A DNA stretch of 64,000 bases from DTPU01 sp963827855 (GTDB lineage: Bacteria; Planctomycetota; Phycisphaerae; Sedimentisphaerales; Anaerobacaceae). The DNA lies in assembly GCA_963827855.1 (NCBI GenBank), contig CAWHBY010000004.1:434001-498000 (forward strand), read 5' to 3'. The position numbers and the translations under genes were made by a program. A model generated the notes under the pieces. That model did no database searches. It was not told the origin of the DNA and saw only the letters and a list, made by a program, of their open reading frames with translations. Shown here in pieces: positions 8,369 through 15,897 of this stretch; the stretch's first letter is position 1; every line of letters begins with the position of its first letter.

Positions 8369-10166
8369 CCACGCACTCCTTGCCGTAGCTGCGGGCCAGG
8401 TAGAGCCGGTCCCAGACCTTCTGGAGACTGACGCCGCTGAACGCGTCGATGGGAATGCACCCCGTGTGCGTGTTGTGGACCGTGTGCAGCAGAGGAATGC
8501 TCTGAAGACTGGCATAGGCGGCGATGATCCCCCCTGCCATCCAGTCGTTGGTGTGCAGCACGGCCCGCCCCTTGTGGCGGCTCATGATGACCGTGATATA
8601 GGAGTTCACGACCTGCTTCTGGAACTCCGCTGCGTTGTTGAGGGGATTCCCGTCGTAGGCACTTCGGCAGTCCTCGAAGAGCGATGAGGTGACCAGGTGT
8701 ACGCTCTCGGGGTCGATGTGGTGCCGCTTCTGGACCCACTCGCTCTCACTCAGCCCCGCCTCCTCCCTGAACCGCCTGGCCAGGTTCAGGGTGATCAGGT
8801 GGACCGGGACCCTGCGCTCGGCCAGGCCCTTGCACAAGGCAGAGACCACCTCGCCCATGCCCCCGCTCTTGCCGGACACGTACTGGGCGAACTGCCCCAT
8901 CCCCGCGGAAGGCAGGCGAGCGGTCTCCGGCGTGATGATGATGACTGCGGTCCGTTCTGCAGACTTGATGATGTTGAAGTTCTTGACGGATTGACGAAGG
9001 TCGTCCATGGCCCGGGTCAGGACGAATGCTGCCGCCGCCTGTGAGCCATAGGGGCTGACGATCTCCTGGCCCCACCGGCCCGAGGTTCGTCCCTCTTCGA
9101 GATAGCACCAATGATCCGACAAGGTCAGGACGCGGTACTTGCGGAGCAGCGCCCCACCGGCCTTCCTGACCTCCGGCTCGAGGGATTGCAGGTCTGCAAA
9201 CAGCTCCTGCTGGGTGAAGGACCCCAGCCATCGCCCCGTCGCCTGGTCTGCGTCGGTCCATGAGGTGGTGGAAGCCACGGGCACGTCAAGGACCGGGCAC
9301 TCGACGTCGCGGAACCGGTCCGCCATCCGGGTGGGATTGACCACCTCGATCTGGGGGCGCTGTGCCAGGGCCTTGGGCAGCTCCCGCCAGAAGTCGAAGA
9401 TGCCGGCCTCCGCCTTGATGTGCTCACCGATGTGCTCGAAGTCATACCCGAGCACGATCTGGCCATCGCCGCTGGCCAGCTTTGCCGCGTACCGCTCGGG
9501 GCTGATCGGTGCACGGCCAAACCGCACCCCAACCCGGTCGCTCAGATCGCGATGGCGGGCCAGCACAGTCAGCTTGCGGGGCTTGCCTGTGCGTCCCTTG
9601 ATCTGAAAGACCCCTCGATGGCCTCCCGGCTGCGTCCCGCTGGATCGAGAGGCCTCGTGGCGATGCTCGCACAGCATGGCCTGGTAACCCATGTCCGCAA
9701 CGATGTTGGCAATCTCGTTGCTGTAGATCAGCTCCGTATTGCGGAAGGCCGTGGCCTTCACCCCCAGCAGGGAGATCAGCTCCTGCCTGTGCAGAGACAC
9801 CTGTTCCTGGAACTCCTGCTTGGATTCATCCTGGAACAGGGAGACCAGGGAATGGTAGTACGTCTCGTCGAGCAGCTCGACCTGGTCCCCTCCCTTGCCC
9901 ACCTCGTGCAGTTCGTGCAGGGCCACGAGCACATCAGGCTCGTATCGCTCCGCCTGCTCAAGGAACGTTCCCGAAAGACCCAGGCAGAGGCTGAACTGGC
10001 GATACTGGGCCACTACTTCAGTGAAGAGGCGTATTGCAGGCAGGTAGCACTGCCGGCTGACCTCCAGGAAGATCTCCCGGTTCTTCTGTTCCCACAGGAA
10101 CTTTCCCTTCTCCACGTGGAGACGCAACGGCTGGTGCAACTGAAAGTAGAACGTCACCAGAGGCAC
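8292..10166 (-). CDS. GH57 glycosidase fused to glycogen/starch synthase (5' part)
   Basis: GTG 10166 is chosen because it gives the canonical GH57 start (M/V)PLVTFYFQLHQPLRLH and has GGGG upstream; an ORF start at 10274 adds non-homologous sequence. Residues 1 to about 400 form a GH57 alpha-amylase-like domain, with HQP at the N-terminus and LGYDFEHIGEH in the middle. From about 430 a GT5 domain begins with the ADP-glucose binding KSGGMGEVVSALCKGL motif and continues with HTNDWMAGGI. The last meaningful residues are SYGKE near 8380; after that the frame is wrong. GH57-GT5 fusions are a known arrangement and point to alpha-glucan storage or remodelling in the cytoplasm. The next gene downstream is the 7412-8368 fragment. 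Confidence 0.82.
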   Translation of the reverse strand: MPLVTFYFQLHQPLRLHVEKGKFLWEQKNREIFLEVSRQCYLPAIRLFTEVVAQYRQFSLCLGLSGTFLEQAERYEPDVLVALHELHEVGKGGDQVELLDETYYHSLVSLFQDESKQEFQEQVSLHRQELISLLGVKATAFRNTELIYSNEIANIVADMGYQAMLCEHRHEASRSSGTQPGGHRGVFQIKGRTGKPRKLTVLARHRDLSDRVGVRFGRAPISPERYAAKLASGDGQIVLGYDFEHIGEHIKAEAGIFDFWRELPKALAQRPQIEVVNPTRMADRFRDVECPVLDVPVASTTSWTDADQATGRWLGSFTQQELFADLQSLEPEVRKAGGALLRKYRVLTLSDHWCYLEEGRTSGRWGQEIVSPYGSQAAAAFVLTRAMDDLRQSVKNFNIIKSAERTAVIIITPETARLPSAGMGQFAQYVSGKSGGMGEVVSALCKGLAERRVPVHLITLNLARRFREEAGLSESEWVQKRHHIDPESVHLVTSSLFEDCRSAYDGNPLNNAAEFQKQVVNSYITVIMSRHKGRAVLHTNDWMAGGIIAAYASLQSIPLLHTVHNTHTGCIPIDAFSGVSLQKVWDRLYLARSYGKECVDAPGHGHQERRQGELRRPAVPGRGG

Positions 10167-10579
10167 AACAGACCCCGTTTCCAAGAGCCCCGATTCTAAA
10201 CGCACCCATCTTCTATCGCCAAGTCCGCCGCAATTCAACCTCGATCGCCGGTGTCTTTGAGAGAAACGTGGCATGTGTGACGCGAGCCCGATGGTGTTGT
10301 CTTCTCAATTCTCCAGGACAGCGATGCCTTTGGGGTTCTAGAGACTTCAGGAGAGATGTGCCACGGCAACCTGGTCAGGGCTTCCTTGTGCAATTGCCAC
10401 ACCAGGATGCAGTGGAAGCCGGAAACAGAAGGGTGAGGCGTTAATCGCGAAAAGTGAAGGCAATGGCGACCCGTCAGGAGACAGGAGGTGAGTTGCCCAT
10501 ATCGCTTGTACGCTCAATGGGAAAAGCCTGGGAGGAATGGGGGCTGGACTCCCTGCGTGGCAGGCTGTAACCTGGCGAC
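10167..10579. other. Divergent intergenic region, 413 nt, no gene seen
   Basis: This gap lies between the GH57/GT5 gene (leftward) and the radical SAM gene (rightward) and must hold both promoters. No strong -35/-10 pair was found. A GTCAGGAGACAGG stretch near 10472 resembles the 3' box of cobalamin riboswitches, but the other conserved boxes are missing. A good AGGAGGTGAG motif near 10482 is not followed by a sensible start. Confidence 0.4.
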
Positions 10580-11584
10580 ATGCTGGATCTCTCGGACAAC
10601 GCCTACAACCGGTCCACCAGCCGGGACCAGCCCAAGTTCAAGGTCTGGACCTCGGCGGGCCTGCTTCTGACCTATCGCTGCCCGGCGTCCTGCAGGTTCT
10701 GCTACTACCACTGCTCACCCCACAAGGGCGGACTGATGCCCGTGGAGACGGCCCTGGGCGTATGGCGATCGCTCAGGGCACTCGCCGGAGACTCTGCGAA
10801 GATCCACCTCACCGGTGGTGAGCCGTTTCTCGTGTGGGATCGTCTCGCGGAGATCCTCCAGGCAGGTCACGAAGAACGCCTGGGACCCGTGGACCTGGTG
10901 GAGACCAACGCGTTCTGGGCGACGGCCGATGACCTGATCAGGGAGCGGCTTGCGATCCTCGACCGCCTGGGCGTCCGCAGGCTGAAGATCAGTTGCGATC
11001 CCTTTCACCAGGAGTTCGTTCCCCTCGACCGCGTCCGGCGACTGTCGGCCGCGGTGGCGCAGGCCTGGGGCAGCGATCGACTTCAGGTCCGCTGGATGCA
11101 ATACCTCGACCAGCCCAGCCCCGACTCCTCGCTGGCGACCCACGTTCGCTCAGCCCAGGAACACCCCTGCCGGTTCACGGGCCGTGCCGGCGGCGATCTG
11201 GCGGCGGCCTGCGCAGGCGACTGCCTGACCGAGTTGCGGGGCCTCAACTGCAGCCAGGCGTTTCTGGGGGCCAAGGGTGTTCACGTCGATCCCTTCGGCA
11301 ACGTCTTCAGCGGCACGTGCAGCGGGATCATCATCGGCAACGTCGAAAGACTGTCCCTGCACCAGATCTGGCGGGCGTTCGATCCCCGGGACAGCCGGAT
11401 CATTGCGGCCCTTGCAGAGTCCGGCCCCGCCTCCCTGCTGGGCCTGGCTGCAGCCCGGGATTATGTGCCGTTGCCTGCCTATGCAGGCAAATGTCACCTG
11501 TGTACCCACATTCGCCAGTTCCTCTGTCACAAGGGCGCAGAGCCGGTGCACATAGGACCGGCCGATTGTTACGAATGTGGTTGA
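10580..11584 (+). CDS. Radical SAM protein with Cys-rich C-terminus
   Basis: The 334-residue protein has a CxxxCxxC cluster motif (CPASCRFC, Cys34, Cys38, Cys41) followed by the SAM-binding HLTGGEPF motif near residue 77. It also has DLVETNAFW and KISCDPFHQEF beta-strand segments of the TIM-like barrel. The C-terminal third contains HVDPFGNVFSGTC, CHLCTHIRQFLC and a terminal CYECG, so a SPASM-like or similar auxiliary Fe-S site is likely. No RiPP precursor or obvious substrate gene lies alongside. The start is ATG 10580 with no strong ribosome site. It could be a peptide/protein modifying or nucleotide-modifying enzyme; substrate unknown. Confidence 0.75.
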   Translation: MLDLSDNAYNRSTSRDQPKFKVWTSAGLLLTYRCPASCRFCYYHCSPHKGGLMPVETALGVWRSLRALAGDSAKIHLTGGEPFLVWDRLAEILQAGHEERLGPVDLVETNAFWATADDLIRERLAILDRLGVRRLKISCDPFHQEFVPLDRVRRLSAAVAQAWGSDRLQVRWMQYLDQPSPDSSLATHVRSAQEHPCRFTGRAGGDLAAACAGDCLTELRGLNCSQAFLGAKGVHVDPFGNVFSGTCSGIIIGNVERLSLHQIWRAFDPRDSRIIAALAESGPASLLGLAAARDYVPLPAYAGKCHLCTHIRQFLCHKGAEPVHIGPADCYECG

Positions 11585-11754
11585 TTCGGCATATCCGGGA
11601 TGGTGACGGCGCCTTTGGACTGTTCCACAGAGAGGCGACCGCCGCGTTGTCGCACTCGCGATGCGAGCTTGCACCCTGGCGGCATGTCTCCTGCCGGTGA
11701 CGCGGGTGACAGGTCCACTCGGCAAAATCCCTGCATGCCGTGACAAAATTCCGT

Positions 11755-11783
11755 TTGATTCCGAGCCAGAGGGTCCATAGAAT
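11755..11783 (+). promoter_or_regulatory. Candidate promoter of the mini-HTH gene
   Basis: TTGATT (11755-11760) and TAGAAT (11778-11783) are spaced by 17 nt, about 50 nt ahead of the ATG at 11833. Confidence 0.5.
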
Positions 11784-11832
11784 GAGGAACACGATTGGGA
11801 CATGGATCGCGAAACTATGAAGGGGTTGGATC

Positions 11833-12027
11833 ATGGCAAAGAGACATCTGACCAAGGGAGCGTGGACAAAGGGCGACCTGAACGTGCTGAAGAAGCTGTT
11901 CTTGACTCACCCGACGGCTGAGGTGGCGATGAAACTCGGCCGGCCTACCGAGGCTGTGAAGAAGAAGGCCTCGCGTATGGGGCTTCGAAAGTCCAGATCC
12001 TACATGAGGACCTTGGGCCGTTCCTAG
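11833..12027 (+). CDS. Small SANT/HTH-like DNA-binding protein
   Basis: A 64-residue basic protein. It reads TKGAWTKGDLNVLKKLF, then a turn, then PTAEVAMKLGRPTEAVKKKA and SRMGLRKSRS. This is the spacing of a three-helix SANT/Myb- or GcrA-like helix-turn-helix in which the third helix contacts DNA. Similar stand-alone mini-HTH proteins are common in Planctomycetota. It has its own promoter and GGGG before the start, and is probably a regulator or chromatin-type protein. Targets cannot be inferred. The stop codon overlaps the left end of a long inverted repeat (12026-12187). Confidence 0.65.
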   Translation: MAKRHLTKGAWTKGDLNVLKKLFLTHPTAEVAMKLGRPTEAVKKKASRMGLRKSRSYMRTLGRS

Positions 12028-12187
12028 GCTCTGCCTGAAAACCGGATCTGGCTTCGAGCGGCTTTCTTCCGGTCTGGACTGCGTCCGGCTGCATCGACGA
12101 TGTGCTCGGCATCGCCTGCTTCGCCGTCCTTGCCAGACCAGAAGACGCTCGCTCTCGGGCCGACGCCCGAGTTTTCAGGAAGAGCCT
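12026..12187. repeat. 162-bp imperfect palindromic element
   Basis: Ends AGGCTCTGCCTGAAAAC (12026-12042) and GTTTTCAGGAAGAGCCT (12171-12187) are inverted copies with 16 of 17 matches. The similarity continues inward: GAGCG with CGCTC, and GGTCTGG with CCAGACC. Most of the element would therefore fold into one long hairpin. A second local hairpin CTCGGGC/GCCCGAG lies at 12154-12171. It starts on the stop codon of the mini-HTH gene. It looks MITE-like or like an unusual terminator; no coding potential was seen. Confidence 0.65.
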
Positions 12188-12311
12188 GGCCAATCCGGAC
12201 CCGTTGCGGATAGGGGTCTCGTGATTGGGAGAACCTTATCGCCTTCGCGGGTGGGGTCTGCGCAGGGCGGGCTGCGCCACGTGAGGAGGACCTGTGGACC
12301 GTCCAAACCGC

Positions 12312-12340
12312 TTGACTTTGCCTGCGGCGCCTCCTAAGAT
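12312..12340 (+). promoter_or_regulatory. Candidate trpS promoter
   Basis: TTGACT (12312-12317), a 17-nt spacer and TAAGAT (12335-12340) lie about 60 nt before the GTG start of trpS. An AGGAGG ribosome site follows. No T-box or trp leader was recognised between them. Confidence 0.5.
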
Positions 12341-12402
12341 GTGGTTTCTGTGCCGGCTGTCGGATGCCGGCCGCGGTCGAAGCTCGCCACTAGGAGGCTG
12401 AC

Positions 12403-13374
12403 GTGAGAGTTCTCTCAGGCATACAACCTTCGGGTCGCCTGCATATTGGCAACTACTTTGGCGCCATGCGCCAGCACCTTCAGTTGCAGGCACAGCACGA
12501 CGGTTTCTACTTTATCGCAGACTACCACGCCTTGACGTCGAACCCCGCGCCCCAGGACCTGGCCCAGCGGACGATCGACGTGGCCCTAGACTACCTGGCC
12601 CTCGGGCTGGATCCGGCCAAGACGGTCTTCTGGAGGCAATCGGACGTGCCGGAGGTTACGGAGCTGGCATGGCTCCTTTCCTGTATTACGCCCATGGGCC
12701 TGCTTCACCGGTGTGTCAGCTACAAGGACAAGGTGGCCCAGGGATTGGCGCCCAACCACGGTCTGTTTGCCTACCCTGTGCTCCAGGCGGCGGACATCCT
12801 GATCTTCAAATCACACCTGGTCCCGGTCGGAGCGGATCAGAAGCAGCATATCGAGGTCACGCGAGACATTGCCCAGCGGTTCAATCAGGCCTATGGCGAG
12901 GTCTTTGAGATCCCCAAGGACCACATCCTGGACTCTGTGGCGGTGGTGCCGGGCGTCGATGGCCGCAAGATGAGCAAGAGCTACGGCAACACGATCGAGA
13001 TCTTCGAATCCGAGAAGAGTGCGAAGGCGAAGATCATGAAGATCGTTACGGACTCCACGCCCGTGGAAGCCCCCAAGGATCCGGCCAAGTGCAACGTCTT
13101 GTCGCTGCTGAGGCTCGTGGCCTCGCCTGAGGAGATTGCCCAGTGGGAGGCCCGCTACCGGGCAGGCGGCGTCGGATACGGCGAGACCAAGAAGCGGCTC
13201 GCCGAGCTGGTGGCCGATTTCTTCCGGCCCTATCGCCAGAAGAGGGCCGAGCTGGAGCTGAATCCGGATTTCGTGCGGCAGGTCCTTCGCAACGGCGCAG
13301 AGCGTGCCCGTGCCGTGGCGAGCCAGACATTGATCGAGGCCCGCAAGGCCGTCGGCCTGGGGCCGAGGAACTAG
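12403..13374 (+). CDS. trpS: Tryptophanyl-tRNA synthetase
   Basis: This class I aminoacyl-tRNA synthetase charges tRNA-Trp in the cytoplasm. The 323-residue length is normal for bacterial TrpRS. The N-terminal SGIQPSGRLHIGNYFGAM contains the HIGN signature, PVGADQKQHIEVTRDIAQRFN is the typical tryptophan/ATP-site region, and GRKMSKSYGNT near residue 190 is the KMSKS loop. The GTG start is supported by an upstream AGGAGG. It is followed by scpA across a junction filled with inverted TTTTAGG-type repeats. High certainty. Confidence 0.96.
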   Translation: MRVLSGIQPSGRLHIGNYFGAMRQHLQLQAQHDGFYFIADYHALTSNPAPQDLAQRTIDVALDYLALGLDPAKTVFWRQSDVPEVTELAWLLSCITPMGLLHRCVSYKDKVAQGLAPNHGLFAYPVLQAADILIFKSHLVPVGADQKQHIEVTRDIAQRFNQAYGEVFEIPKDHILDSVAVVPGVDGRKMSKSYGNTIEIFESEKSAKAKIMKIVTDSTPVEAPKDPAKCNVLSLLRLVASPEEIAQWEARYRAGGVGYGETKKRLAELVADFFRPYRQKRAELELNPDFVRQVLRNGAERARAVASQTLIEARKAVGLGPRN

Positions 13375-13380
13375 AAAGAG

Positions 13381-13490
13381 GTTTTGGGTTTTAAGTTTTA
13401 GGTTGCCAGTTTCAACGGCAGCAATGATGCTCAGATCAACCATGAGATTGTCCGCTCAATACATAAAACCTAAGACTTAAAACCTAGAAC
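13381..13490. repeat. Inverted TTTTAGG-type low-complexity tract
   Basis: The left arm (13381-13404) reads GTTTTGGGTTTTAAGTTTTA plus GGTT. The right arm (13462-13490) is a run of AAAACCTAAGACTTAAAACC-like 7-mers in the opposite orientation. The arms are separated by about 57 nt between trpS and scpA. Confidence 0.65.
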
Positions 13491-13505
13491 TTTCTGGTCT
13501 TGGCC

Positions 13506-14510
13506 ATGGCCGACTATCGAGTCAATCTGGACATCTTCGCAGGCCCCCTGGATCTCCTGCTCTATCTGGTCCGCAAGGAAGAGGTGGATATCTACGATAT
13601 CCCTCTGGCCAAGATCACGGACCAGTACCTGCACTACATCGAAGTGCTTCAGACCCTCGACGTGGACCTGGCTGGCGACTTCCTGGTCATGGCCGCCACC
13701 CTCATGGAGATCAAGTCCGCGATGCTGCTGCCGAGCGCCGACCCAGAGCAATGCGGCGAGACGGCAGACCTGAACGACCCCAGGGCGGAGCTGATCAGGC
13801 AACTCCTTGAATACAAGCAATTCAAGGACGCGGCCAATCTGCTCCACGCCGTGGGCGACCGCCACAGCGAGCGATTTGCCCGGCCGGACAGCCTTCTGTC
13901 CAAGCTCGACCCGGAAACCAAAGCCAACGTCGATCTGGAGCACGTCAGCGTGTGGGATCTGCTGGAGGCCTTTGACGCCATCTGCAAGGCCACGGGCCAG
14001 AGGGTCGACCTTCGCTCCATCAAGGACGACACGCCGATAGATTTCTACCAGATCGAAGTGCTCCATCGTCTCCAGACCGAAGGCCCTGTCACGTTCCGGC
14101 GGCTGTTTGAGACCAGGCCCAACCGGCTGGTCATGGTAGGAGTGTTCCTTGCCCTGTTGGAGTTGATCCGTGGCAAGCTTGTCTGGGTCGAACAGGACGC
14201 AGGGACCGGGGATCTCTACCTGCGATCACTGACCGATGAGCCGGCCGAGGTGGCCGTTCCTCGGGTCATCCTGGTGATCGGGCAGGACAGCCAGCAGACC
14301 CAGGGAGGAGAGATGCCCGCCGAGCCGGGCCAGGCTGGGACCGCCCCAATTGAGATCGTGGACGTGGCCAAGTCCAAGGAACCGGCCTCGACGCACACCC
14401 CCGTGGGCCAGGCTGGGACGGTCCCGATTGAGATCGTTGACGTGGCCAGACCCAAGGAACCGGCCGAGACACGCACCCCAGCGGGCCAGGAGCCAGGCAG
14501 CCTGGGATAG
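13506..14510 (+). CDS. scpA: Segregation and condensation protein A
   Basis: ScpA is the kleisin of the SMC-ScpAB condensin and bridges SMC heads with ScpB during chromosome segregation. The N-terminal signature FAGPLDLLLYLVRKEEVDIYD, the DQYLHYIEVLQ helix and FLVMAATLMEIKSAMLLP are all present. A C-terminal winged-helix region (IDFYQIEVLHRLQTEGPVTF) begins near residue 180. Beyond about residue 250 the protein ends in a tail unlike ScpA, with two near-identical 26-residue repeats (PIEIVDVA...KEPA). TTG at 13500 is an alternative start; ATG 13506 is preferred. scpB is not in the window. Confidence 0.92.
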   Translation: MADYRVNLDIFAGPLDLLLYLVRKEEVDIYDIPLAKITDQYLHYIEVLQTLDVDLAGDFLVMAATLMEIKSAMLLPSADPEQCGETADLNDPRAELIRQLLEYKQFKDAANLLHAVGDRHSERFARPDSLLSKLDPETKANVDLEHVSVWDLLEAFDAICKATGQRVDLRSIKDDTPIDFYQIEVLHRLQTEGPVTFRRLFETRPNRLVMVGVFLALLELIRGKLVWVEQDAGTGDLYLRSLTDEPAEVAVPRVILVIGQDSQQTQGGEMPAEPGQAGTAPIEIVDVAKSKEPASTHTPVGQAGTVPIEIVDVARPKEPAETRTPAGQEPGSLG

Positions 14511-14517
14511 TATGTAT

Positions 14518-14546
14518 TTGACAGCCTCCCCGTGGCTCCCTAAAAT
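14518..14546 (+). promoter_or_regulatory. Strong candidate promoter of trxA
   Basis: A perfect TTGACA (14518-14523), exactly 17 nt, then TAAAAT (14541-14546) lie 50 nt before the trxA start codon. Confidence 0.65.
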
Positions 14547-14596
14547 AGACTGGTTTTGCGGCGCAGCATGGGCCGCGCAGAAAGGGGCATCCTATT

Positions 14597-14926
14597 ATGG
14601 CTGGCCATATCGTTGAGTTGACGGACGCCATGTTTGACCAGGTGGTCCATGACAGCACAGAACCCGTGCTGGTGGACTTCTGGGCGCCCTGGTGTGGTCC
14701 GTGTCGAATGCTGGCCCCGATCATTGAGCAGGTCGCAGAAGAGTACGGCGACAAGGCCAAGGTCTGCAAGATCAATACCGACCAGGCAAGAGAGAGCGCC
14801 ATCGAGTTCGGGATCTCTGCCATCCCCACGCTCATCCTGTTCAAAGGTGGTCAGGTGCAGAAGAAATGGGTGGGCCTGACCAGCAAGAAGGATATCGCGG
14901 AGGCCATTGACAAGCTCCTCCAGTGA
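14597..14926 (+). CDS. trxA: Thioredoxin
   Basis: The 109-residue cytoplasmic dithiol reductase has the active-site WCGPC at residues 32-36. It also has the VLVDFWAPW strand before it, the cis-proline strand ISAIPTLILFKGG, and the terminal helix KKDIAEAIDKLL. Length and motif order are those of TrxA. There is no signal peptide. It is preceded by its own strong promoter and followed about 100 nt later by nfnAB, so it may supply reducing equivalents in a redox gene neighbourhood. High certainty. Confidence 0.95.
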   Translation: MAGHIVELTDAMFDQVVHDSTEPVLVDFWAPWCGPCRMLAPIIEQVAEEYGDKAKVCKINTDQARESAIEFGISAIPTLILFKGGQVQKKWVGLTSKKDIAEAIDKLLQ

Positions 14927-15028
14927 TCTTCGTGAAGCGGCCCACCGACGCACCGGGGCGGTCGCCTGCAGGGCATCATCGCTGAAGAGATCGGCGAAGG
15001 GCGCGCTTTTCGCCGCGAGGTAAGATTC

Positions 15029-15880
15029 GTGTCACACAAGATCTTGAGCAAGAAGGAGCTGGCCATCGACGTGTTCACCGTCGAGGTTGAAGCGCCTTTC
15101 ATTGCCCGTGCCAGACAACCCGGCCAGTTCATCATCCTCAGCACCAACAACGATTACGGCGAACGGATTCCGCTGACCATCGCGGATGCCGACCCCCAGC
15201 GTGGCACTATCCGGCTGATCTGGCAGCGGATTGGAAAGACGACCACAGAGCTGGCGGCCCTGCAGGAGGGCGATTCCATCGCCAATATCGTGGGTCCCCT
15301 CGGTCAACCGACCCATATCGATCGATTCGGCCGGGTGGTGTGCGTGGCCGGAGGCATCGGAAGCGCCCCGCTGCTGCCCATCGCCAAGGCCCTTGCCGAG
15401 AAGGGCAACCGCCTCGTCACCATCCTGGGCGCGCGCAGCAGGGATCGGCTGATCCTGGAACAGGAATTCCGGTCTGTCTGTGATGAAGTGATCGTGACCA
15501 CCGACGACGGTTCCTATGGCAGAAAGGCCCTGGTGACAGAGCCGCTCAAGGAGGTCTGTGAGCGCGAGGGCGGGTGCAACCAGGCCTTCGTGGTGGGACC
15601 GGCGATCATGATGAAGTTCTGCTGCAAGGTCACGGCCCAGTTCCACGTGCCTACCTTGGTGTCGCTGAACACCATCATGGTCGACGGCACAGGCATGTGC
15701 GGCGGATGCCGCGTGGAGGTCGGCGGCCGGACCCAATTCGTCTGCGTGGATGGCCCCGAATTTGACGGCCATCAGGTTGATTTCGATCGCATGATCAAGA
15801 GACTGGACGCCTACAAGGATCTGGAACGCCGGGCCCTTGAGCAGTACCGCGACCATCAGTGCAAGTTAGGACTCCACTAG
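15029..15880 (+). CDS. nfnA: NADH-dependent ferredoxin:NADP+ oxidoreductase, small subunit (NfnA/PyrK-like)
   Basis: The 283-residue flavoprotein belongs to the PyrK/NfnA family. The RIPLTIAD motif near residue 47 binds FAD, GGIGSAPLLPIAKAL near 108 binds pyridine nucleotide, and GTGMCGGCRVEVGG with FVCVDGPEFDGH carries the [2Fe-2S] cysteines. Directly downstream is the GltD-like large subunit, so the pair is an Nfn-type electron-bifurcating transhydrogenase (NADH plus reduced ferredoxin to NADPH) rather than dihydroorotate dehydrogenase; no pyrD is adjacent. GTG 15029 follows a GAGG. Nfn usually implies anaerobic or ferredoxin-based metabolism. Confidence 0.88.
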   Translation: MSHKILSKKELAIDVFTVEVEAPFIARARQPGQFIILSTNNDYGERIPLTIADADPQRGTIRLIWQRIGKTTTELAALQEGDSIANIVGPLGQPTHIDRFGRVVCVAGGIGSAPLLPIAKALAEKGNRLVTILGARSRDRLILEQEFRSVCDEVIVTTDDGSYGRKALVTEPLKEVCEREGGCNQAFVVGPAIMMKFCCKVTAQFHVPTLVSLNTIMVDGTGMCGGCRVEVGGRTQFVCVDGPEFDGHQVDFDRMIKRLDAYKDLERRALEQYRDHQCKLGLH

Positions 15881-15897
15881 CGTCTCCGCCAAGACCT

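Noticed and set aside
8292..8515. Programmed frameshift in the GH57-GT5 gene
   Set aside because: No slippery heptamer or downstream pseudoknot is evident, and many other genes in the window show the same kind of break, so sequence error is the simpler reading.
10440..10500. Cobalamin-riboswitch-like GTCAGGAGACAGG
   Set aside because: Only the 3' box is similar; the other conserved boxes and paired regions could not be found, and the downstream gene is not clearly B12-related.
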